From Saccharospirillum sp965652395 (GTDB lineage Bacteria > Pseudomonadota > Gammaproteobacteria > Pseudomonadales > Natronospirillaceae), in assembly GCA_965652395.1 (NCBI GenBank), contig CBFGUW010000001.1, positions 62,001 to 126,000 on the forward strand: DNA of 64,000 bases. Reading direction: 5' to 3'. Below the pieces are notes generated by a model. That model did no database searches and was not told the origin of the DNA. It saw only the letters and a program-made list of their open reading frames with translations. This document shows, in pieces, positions 58,455 to 64,000 of the stretch (position 1 is the first letter of the stretch; each line of letters begins with the position of its first letter). A program made the position numbers and the translations under genes.

Positions 58455-59948
58455 TCAGGGCAACCGATTCAACCAGTCCCATTGACGGTAATAAGCCAGA
58501 TTGATCAGCCCTTGTGCCAATTCCACCTGGGTAGTGAGTGCTGCCAATTGGCGGTCCAGCACATCCTGTTGGCGCTGCTGAACGGTGGGGTAGCTGGAAA
58601 GCCCTTCCCGATAGCGCGCCTGTTCGTGGTCGAGCGCCTTTTGGGCGAGTTGCAGCCCCTGTTCATGGAGGGCCAGTTCCGCGTTCAACGTCCGGCAATT
58701 CTGGACCAGTCGCGAGGACTCCCACTCAAGGCGTTTCAGTTGATCGTCGGTGTTCCACTGGGCAATGGTGACCTCGGCACGTCGGCGTGCCTGCTGTTCA
58801 CGGGTGGGCAGATCAAACAGGGCATAGCTGAACTTGAGACCCCAGGCTTGGGTTTCTTCATCCGGCAGGACTTCACGGAAGTTTTTTTCGTACCGGTAAA
58901 ACGCACTGACATCCGGCCAGCGGTCGCGACGGACGGCGTATTCCTCCAGTTGGGCGGCGTCCAGGGTGAGTGCCTGTTGTTGATATTCGGGGTGTCGGTT
59001 TAGGGGGGTGGCCTGTGAGGTTTCGTGTGACAGTACGGGACGCAATAAATCGATGAACGCCGCAACCGAAGGTTGGGGTTGAACCCGTATGTTGGCATTG
59101 GCTGTCCAGGGAAGTGTGATCTGCTGCTGGCTTTGTTGATATCGCAGCCGAGCGGTGGTAGTGGCCTGTTCTTCCCGACGCACATCCAGGGCGGCCAATT
59201 CCGTATCGATCACCAGGCTGCGGCCTTCGGAGGCCAGGGTTTCGGTCATGCCGAGCAAAAAACGAGCGTGTTCCATTTGGTTGTATTGAAGTTGAACCCG
59301 GTCGTGTTGCTCTTGTACCGCCAGGTAATCGAGCAGGGCGTCTCTGAGAACAGTCAGTTGGTTCAGGTCGCCTTCCACCTGATATTGCTGCCACTGGTTA
59401 CGGGCGCGTTTCAGCTCCAGGCGGTTGTAGCCGATGCTGTTCTGTTTCAGCAGGGGTTGGGAGACTTCGACACTCAGCGTGTGGGCCTGCAGTTCCTCTT
59501 CGGGAATGCCCTGGCTGACTTTTCCCAGTTGGCGTCCATATTGATGTTCCAGGCCCAGGCTGAGGTCTGTGCCAATCCAGGAGGTCCAGGTGGTATCCAG
59601 TCCAGTGGTCACGCCCTGATCGATAGTTTCACTGGCTGGGGCGGTTTTGCTCGCGGCGGTGTCTGTCGTTATTTCGTCATACCCAGTGCGGGCTGTGATC
59701 TCGGGCCAGTAGTAACGCTCGCCCTGTTTGAGCCCCAGTCGGGCCGACTCGGCCAGCGCAACGTGTTCTTCTTGAGTTTGATGAACCTGCAATGAGGTTT
59801 CCAGGAACTCACGAAGACTGAGAAGACTGGGGGCTTCACTGGTGTTGCCCATAGACGGCAACGCCAACGTCCAACCCAAAACCAAGCCTTTCAGTGCTGT
59901 CCTTGTCTTACTACTCCATGTATTACTGCTCCATGTATTACTGCTCAT
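58455..59948 (-). CDS. TolC-family outer-membrane efflux protein
   Basis: A 497-residue outer-membrane channel. A signal peptide lies in residues 8-40 (KGLVLGWTLALPSMG). Two long helical-hairpin repeats follow, with SVEVSQPLLKQNSIGYNRLE and WGLKFSYALFDLPTREQQ as the beta-strand segments and a YREGLSSYPTVQQRQQDVLD helix. I start it at ATG 59948 behind AAGGAC; TTG 59969 is possible. The N-terminal SSNTWSSNTW repeat comes from a 15-base tandem duplication. Completes the type I exporter with the HlyD-like and ABC proteins. Confidence 0.88.
   Translation of the reverse strand: MSSNTWSSNTWSSKTRTALKGLVLGWTLALPSMGNTSEAPSLLSLREFLETSLQVHQTQEEHVALAESARLGLKQGERYYWPEITARTGYDEITTDTAASKTAPASETIDQGVTTGLDTTWTSWIGTDLSLGLEHQYGRQLGKVSQGIPEEELQAHTLSVEVSQPLLKQNSIGYNRLELKRARNQWQQYQVEGDLNQLTVLRDALLDYLAVQEQHDRVQLQYNQMEHARFLLGMTETLASEGRSLVIDTELAALDVRREEQATTTARLRYQQSQQQITLPWTANANIRVQPQPSVAAFIDLLRPVLSHETSQATPLNRHPEYQQQALTLDAAQLEEYAVRRDRWPDVSAFYRYEKNFREVLPDEETQAWGLKFSYALFDLPTREQQARRRAEVTIAQWNTDDQLKRLEWESSRLVQNCRTLNAELALHEQGLQLAQKALDHEQARYREGLSSYPTVQQRQQDVLDRQLAALTTQVELAQGLINLAYYRQWDWLNRLP
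59914..59943 (-). repeat. 15-bp tandem duplication in the tolC-like N-terminus
   Basis: CTCCATGTATTACTG occurs at 59914-59928 and again at 59929-59943, encoding two SSNTW units at the very N-terminus before the signal peptide. A slippage-prone repeat that can change in length without breaking frame. Confidence 0.85.
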
Positions 59949-59965
59949 GGTGTCCTTGGGCCTCT

Positions 59966-61306
59966 TCAAGACGGTTCGCTGAGTGCGGTGCGCAGATGTT
60001 TGGTGAACGGGTCGAACAGGTAGTTGATCAACCGTCGTTCCCCGGCTTTGATCTCCACGCTCAGTTGAAGACCGGGCCGCAGGAAGGTGTCGGGGTTGGT
60101 GACCTCCAGTCGCGTGATAGTGCCGGTCATGCGGTAAACGCGTTTACCTTCGATCACCTCGGAGGACTTGGAGACAAACCCGACCACACCGTGCAGGCGG
60201 CCATGGTCTTCGGGGTTGTTCCCCAGAGAACTGGCCCGGAATTCCATACCCGGTTCCACCCAAATGGCGTAGTTGGAGGGGATTTGAATGTCGATTTCGA
60301 GGTCATCCTGGTCGAAGGTCGGGCGCAGGTCCACCAGTGGGGTGCCCGCCTCCATGACTTCGTGTTGGCCCCGGGCCTGCACTTTATCGACTATGGCGGC
60401 GAAGGGGGCTTTGATGGTCATGTCTTCCCGCTCACGCTGTTGGCTGGCGAGGCGGTTGGTGGTTTGAAAGTATTGGTCCAGTTGGTCCTGCAGGCGCAGC
60501 AGGCGCTCCAGAATGAAATTGTCTTTCAGTTGGGCGCGTTCGACGCTCAGTTTTTCGATCTCCGTGCGGGTGGTGTTTTGTTCAGAGATCAGGCTTTCCC
60601 GGCTGGATTGGATATCCAGCACCCGGCGCTGTTGGGTATCGACGGCGTTTTGGCTTTCTATTCCCCGGCTGTGCAAACGTTCCAGCCGTGCCCGTTCGGC
60701 TTCTTCCAGGGCCAGCGAGTCGTTCAGAAGCCCAAGCTGTCGGCTCAGCGTGGTTTCGCGGGTGGTCAGCCCCTGCAGCGTCTGGTCCAGTGCCTCCAGG
60801 GAGTGATGCAGGGAGCGCTCAAGGTAGCCTTTATAGCCCAATGCTTCGATGGGGTTGGGGACCGACTGCAAACGGTCGGCCAGGCTGGCGAGCGTGGCGT
60901 CATCCAGCCATTCCCGGATCTGATAATAATCGGTCCAGACGGAGCGGCTCAGTGTGTCGAGTTCATGGTGTAGCCGGGCGATTTCAAGATCCATCAGTTC
61001 GGTATCGAAGGTGACCAGTGCGTCGCCGGGGGCGACCTCCTGCCCTTCTTCCACATGAATGGTCTTCACAAACCCCGAGGCGGGGTTACGCACCTGAAAC
61101 AGCTTGGCTTGGGTTTCCAGCACGCCTTGGGCCGGAACGATCTTATCGACCTTGAACACTATGGCGCAGGTTACGGCTGTGGCGACCACCAACAGGATGA
61201 TCAGCGTCATGATTTTCAGGTCGGCCGGGGTATTGAACCGCTTGGCGTACTCCGGATTATCGCTCAGCAGGTTCAGGGCGTGGATTTCCTTAAAACTATA
61301 CTGCAC
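59966..61306 (-). CDS. HlyD-family periplasmic adaptor
   Basis: A 446-residue membrane fusion protein. One N-terminal helix (MTLIILLVVATAVTCAIVF), a lipoyl half (VRNPASGFVKTIHVEEGQEV) and a second (MTIKAPFAAIVDKVQARGQH) flank a long coiled coil with a RLERLHSRGIESQNAVD block, ending in the RP-motif region (FLRPGLQLSVEIK). GTG 61306 with AGGAGG before it; it overlaps the end of the ABC gene by 11 bases. It bridges the ABC transporter and the TolC-like channel. Confidence 0.9.
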   Translation of the reverse strand: MQYSFKEIHALNLLSDNPEYAKRFNTPADLKIMTLIILLVVATAVTCAIVFKVDKIVPAQGVLETQAKLFQVRNPASGFVKTIHVEEGQEVAPGDALVTFDTELMDLEIARLHHELDTLSRSVWTDYYQIREWLDDATLASLADRLQSVPNPIEALGYKGYLERSLHHSLEALDQTLQGLTTRETTLSRQLGLLNDSLALEEAERARLERLHSRGIESQNAVDTQQRRVLDIQSSRESLISEQNTTRTEIEKLSVERAQLKDNFILERLLRLQDQLDQYFQTTNRLASQQREREDMTIKAPFAAIVDKVQARGQHEVMEAGTPLVDLRPTFDQDDLEIDIQIPSNYAIWVEPGMEFRASSLGNNPEDHGRLHGVVGFVSKSSEVIEGKRVYRMTGTITRLEVTNPDTFLRPGLQLSVEIKAGERRLINYLFDPFTKHLRTALSEPS

Positions 61307-63611
61307 CGGACGCCTCCTGCTCTGGCTCTTGTCTCAATGCCTTTTGTTCCGGCGTCTTTTGCTCCCGTACTGAGCGCGCGTTCGCCAATCGGGGGCGCTC
61401 GGGCTGTAAAGCCAACCGATCCAAGGCCGCGTCGCGCTTGAGCATGGCGTCCCACATGACTTTGTAACTGTTGTCGCCTGCCAGCAACTCATCGTGCGTG
61501 CCCACCGCCTCGATGTCGCCTTTTTGCATGACCACGATGCGGTCGCAATAGGACAGCGTATTCAACCGATGCGCGATGATGATGCCGGTTTTGTTCCGGC
61601 ACGCCTGATAGATGGTGTCTTTGATTTTTTCTTCGGTCTGGTTATCCAATGCGCTGGTGGCTTCATCGAACAATAGAATATCGCTGTTGCGGACCAGAGC
61701 GCGGGCGATGGCCAGCCGTTGACGCTGCCCGCCGGAGAGATTGCCGCCGTCTTCACTCAAATGGGTGAGGAATTTTTGCGGCATCTCGTCCACGAAGCCG
61801 GTACTGCCTGAGGCTTCTATGGCGGTTTGGATATCCTCGACCGTCGAATTCAAACGACCGAGGTGAACGTTTTCCAAAACGGACGTATTGAACAGAAAGC
61901 TGGTTTGCTGGACCGAGGAAATACGGGCGCGCAGAACATCCGGCGGAATCAGATCGATGTCGTACCCGTTGATTTTGATCTTCCCGCGCGTGGGCTGATA
62001 GAAGCCCAGCAACAGGTTCGCCAGGGTGGACTTGCCGGAACCACTGCCGCCGACAATGCCTACAATCTCGCCGGGTTGGATAGTCAAGTTGACGCCTTTG
62101 AGCACATAGTCATCGGAGGCTTGCTCTCCACCGGACTGGTTGGTGGGGTAGCGGAACCAGACATCCTGGAACTCGATGGGGCCGTTCAGATCGAGGCTGT
62201 CGCCTTCCATGGGCAGGGATATCGGTGCGGGGGGCTGCAGTTCTTCCAGGCGTTGCTTGGCAAGCTTGAAGGTCTCCCACCCGCTGGCGGTCATGACCAG
62301 GGATAACAGAGGGTTGACGACGTTACCGGCCATCATATTGAAGGCAATGAGCTGGCCGATGGTCATTTTACCGGCGAAGACGGCCTGGGCGCCGAAGAAG
62401 ATGATGGCAATGGTGATTAGCTGGCTTTGGAACCCGACGATGGCCCGCACCACATGCCCCAATTTGGCGATGTGAAAATCCCCATAGAGATTGATCTCCA
62501 GACTCGTGTTGATGCGATGGCGAAAATGGGACTCGTTGGCCAACGATTTGATGGTGCGCATGCCCTTGACCATCTCGATCAGGGTGGACTGGTAGGAGGC
62601 GTCGTAGGTGTAGGCCTGCTTGACGCGGTTGCGCAGCGGTTTGAGAGAGAGGCCGACGGTGACCGCCATGACCAGACCAATGCCCAAAACAATAAACGAT
62701 AGCATGGGGCTGTAGAAGAACAGAAACGGCAGCACCACGAACAGGGATATCACTGATACGACGGAAGACAGCAGTTGTCGTACCAGGAAATTGGAGGCTT
62801 CTTCGATTTGGTCAACCAGCTTGGTGAGGTCGCCGACTTTTTGGCGGTCGAAGAAGGGGATGTTCATGGAGAGTAGGCGGTTGAAGACTTCCTGGCCCAA
62901 ACCGTTTTGATACTTAGCAAATAGTATGCTCTGTTGGTAATCGTGAAAGCACCTTAAAACACTTGTAGACATTGCAGCGAGTGAGAGCAAAGATACGACA
63001 ACGAACAAAGAACCTTGGGCGGAGTACGGGAGAATTTTGTCAGCGAAGGTTTGGAAGCCTAAAGGGGTGGATACCCCTAGTAAAGCAATAAAAATTGAAA
63101 TCCCAACAATTGATAGTGCTGTAGCCTTTTGGAAAAAGAAATGCTTTAGGATATATGATGGCTCAGTAAGACGATGGTCTTGAGAGTTGTCTTTATAACA
63201 TGTTTTAGTAATTACAAGAGCATGCGCCATAAGTCCAAGGTCTTTAGTTAACTCGGCCAAAGTTCCTTCAAATACCTCTGCCTCCTCACCCAGATGATAG
63301 GATACTGAGAGCCGAATCTTATCGCCGTGATTACCACGCACTAGATAAGCAGCACCCTCATCCGAGAGAAAGATCCATTGTCGACTGCTTGTAGCGGTAA
63401 TGTCATTTGGGGCTGGTTTTTCCCAATGAGCTTTTATTCCACCGAGAGCATTTAATTTATCTACAACAAGGCGCGAGGCTAAATGCCCCTGTCGAACATA
63501 TGGCTCTAATACCAGGCAGAGGCTGTGCTGTATATTTAATGAACGTATAGCCATTTCAAATTGCATTAGATAAATCGCCTGCAGCTTGGCTGGCACTCTT
63601 TTAACTATCAT
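61296..63611 (-). CDS. Type I secretion ABC transporter with C39-like N-terminus
   Basis: A 771-residue exporter. Residues 1-150 resemble a C39 peptidase-like domain without a clear catalytic Cys-His pair, so probably a cargo-binding (HlyB-type) rather than a cleaving domain. Five or six membrane helices follow (about 168-190, 204-222, 278-298, 303-325, 385-410). The ATPase domain has Walker A GGSGSGKST (Lys527), signature LSGGQRQRLAIARAL and Walker B LLFDEATSALD. A Glu/Gln-rich tail ends it. ATG 63611 overlaps a small upstream frame by four bases. The N-terminal third is AT-rich while the rest is GC-rich. Confidence 0.9.
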   Translation of the reverse strand: MIVKRVPAKLQAIYLMQFEMAIRSLNIQHSLCLVLEPYVRQGHLASRLVVDKLNALGGIKAHWEKPAPNDITATSSRQWIFLSDEGAAYLVRGNHGDKIRLSVSYHLGEEAEVFEGTLAELTKDLGLMAHALVITKTCYKDNSQDHRLTEPSYILKHFFFQKATALSIVGISIFIALLGVSTPLGFQTFADKILPYSAQGSLFVVVSLLSLAAMSTSVLRCFHDYQQSILFAKYQNGLGQEVFNRLLSMNIPFFDRQKVGDLTKLVDQIEEASNFLVRQLLSSVVSVISLFVVLPFLFFYSPMLSFIVLGIGLVMAVTVGLSLKPLRNRVKQAYTYDASYQSTLIEMVKGMRTIKSLANESHFRHRINTSLEINLYGDFHIAKLGHVVRAIVGFQSQLITIAIIFFGAQAVFAGKMTIGQLIAFNMMAGNVVNPLLSLVMTASGWETFKLAKQRLEELQPPAPISLPMEGDSLDLNGPIEFQDVWFRYPTNQSGGEQASDDYVLKGVNLTIQPGEIVGIVGGSGSGKSTLANLLLGFYQPTRGKIKINGYDIDLIPPDVLRARISSVQQTSFLFNTSVLENVHLGRLNSTVEDIQTAIEASGSTGFVDEMPQKFLTHLSEDGGNLSGGQRQRLAIARALVRNSDILLFDEATSALDNQTEEKIKDTIYQACRNKTGIIIAHRLNTLSYCDRIVVMQKGDIEAVGTHDELLAGDNSYKVMWDAMLKRDAALDRLALQPERPRLANARSVREQKTPEQKALRQEPEQEASGAV

Positions 63612-63709
63612 TCTGTTACCTGTTTAACCTGGTGGTCCTTCCAAATAGGTAAGAAGGAGTCACAACGATTACAATTGTTAGAGCCATTCAGGGTGTTAAA
63701 TTTCGGCAA
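63608..63709 (-). CDS. Possible small CxxC peptide overlapping the exporter gene
   Basis: A minus-strand frame ends in TGA 63608-63610, overlapping the ABC start codon (ATGA). It is open back to 63811, giving 68 codons without ATG or GTG. A TTG at 63709, three bases after GAGGAG, gives 33 residues: MPKFNTLNGSNNCNRCDSF then LPIWKDHQVKQVTE. The upstream part of the frame also reads like protein (SYRLYLNKHLQEELL). It could be an export cargo, a truncated gene end, or a gene with an unusual start. CNRC is the only notable motif. Confidence 0.35.
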   Translation of the reverse strand: MPKFNTLNGSNNCNRCDSFLPIWKDHQVKQVTE

Positions 63710-63835
63710 AAGCTCCTCTTGTAAGTGTTTGTTTAGGTATAGTCGATACGAAGTTTTGGAACGTAAAAATTGAAGTGAAAATCTCCTTACGGTTCCTGTT
63801 AGTATGAAGGTTTACTTAATCTTGCCTCATAAGTG

Positions 63836-64000
63836 CTAGCAGGAGTCACTTACTAGCAAGGGGAATTCACCTGATTGAATCACTTCTTCGGCTCTCCTAT
63901 TGGCTTCCTTGAATTCTTTTCGTATGAATTTTTTGTAGTCCTTCCAAAAGAATAGTGGCTGTTCTGTACTTAAGAAATATAAATTAATAATGTCCCATTT
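63836..64000 (-). CDS. 3' end of an unidentified gene
   Basis: The last 54 codons of a minus-strand gene entering from the right, ending in TAG at 63836-63838. The sequence is charged and aromatic (FFWKDYKKFIRKEFKEANRR) and ends EFPLLVSDSC. I do not recognise it. It lies just upstream of the secretion operon and shares its low GC content, so it may belong to the same acquired block. Confidence 0.6.
   Translation of the reverse strand, partial: KWDIINLYFLSTEQPLFFWKDYKKFIRKEFKEANRRAEEVIQSGEFPLLVSDSC

Noticed and set aside
59894..60973. 359-residue plus-strand frame opposite the HlyD-like gene
   Set aside because: It is the antisense shadow of a well-supported adaptor gene and shows no domain of its own.
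63616..63687. ATG-started 23-residue hydrophobic peptide before the exporter
   Set aside because: No ribosome site, and it lies in a different frame from the open frame that couples to the exporter start.
1..64000. CRISPR array, insertion sequence or prophage
   Set aside because: No regular spaced repeats, transposase, integrase or phage structural gene was seen.

Overview
This is a 64 kb chromosomal window from a gammaproteobacterium. It carries aceK, the rpsF-rpsR-rplI-dnaB-alr block, mqo, the prkA-yeaH-spoVR trio, a tRNA-Met/Gln/Gln operon and a moa operon behind a molybdenum-cofactor leader RNA. A glucosylglycerate (osmolyte) operon and a LodA-type amine oxidase suggest a marine or salt-tolerant member of the Oceanospirillales/Alteromonadales grade; that placement is inference. 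Most of the window is GC-rich. The last ~1.1 kb is clearly AT-richer. I found no transposase, integrase, CRISPR array or rRNA.

Layout. 1-2.1 kb: 5' part of aceK with a coiled-coil membrane protein upstream of it (both minus), tRNA-Glu, and a possible 35-aa membrane peptide. 2.3-7.7 kb: a 114-bp palindromic element, a PfkB sugar kinase, a DUF3581 protein, then phosphatase-gpgS-fbp behind a match to a sigma-54 promoter and two NtrC-like sites. 7.9-10.7 kb: DUF2185 protein, secreted polysaccharide deacetylase, mercaptopyruvate sulfurtransferase, three tRNAs. 10.9-12.8 kb: an ABC-F ATPase behind a 23-codon leader ORF and a four-segment alternative hairpin. 13-17.7 kb: CxxCH lipoprotein, LodA-like quinoprotein, LodB-like flavoprotein. 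17.7-20.0 kb: a bufferin (copper-binding RiPP) operon on the minus strand. 20.2-23.3 kb: three overlapping genes, sulfotransferase, glycosyltransferase and DUF2334 deacetylase fold. 23.4-26.0 kb: LemA and an M48 protease. 26.1 kb: second copy of the palindromic element.

26.4-31.1 kb: rpsF-rpsR-membrane protein-rplI, dnaB, alr. 31.4-42.5 kb: lipoprotein cyanophycinase, mqo, purine permease and apt, a GGDEF-EAL protein with a TIM-barrel enzyme, acuI-ung. 42.9-47.9 kb: prkA-yeaH-spoVR with a candidate sigma-54 promoter. 47.9-52.4 kb: tautomerase, small membrane protein, SDR, a two-component pair and a DUF2306 membrane protein. 52.5-55.9 kb: moco riboswitch, moaA-mobA-moaB-moaC-moaD-moaE. 55.9-64 kb (minus): a type I secretion set (ABC transporter, HlyD, TolC), an SCP2-JmjC fusion and an M3-like metallopeptidase. 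Together these look like a peptide modification and export locus without a recognised cargo.

Most worth following up: the NtrC/sigma-54 control region of the glucosylglycerate operon, the ribosome-stalling type attenuator before the ABC-F gene, the palindromic element whose two copies differ by compensatory changes, and the mosaic secretion locus at the right end.
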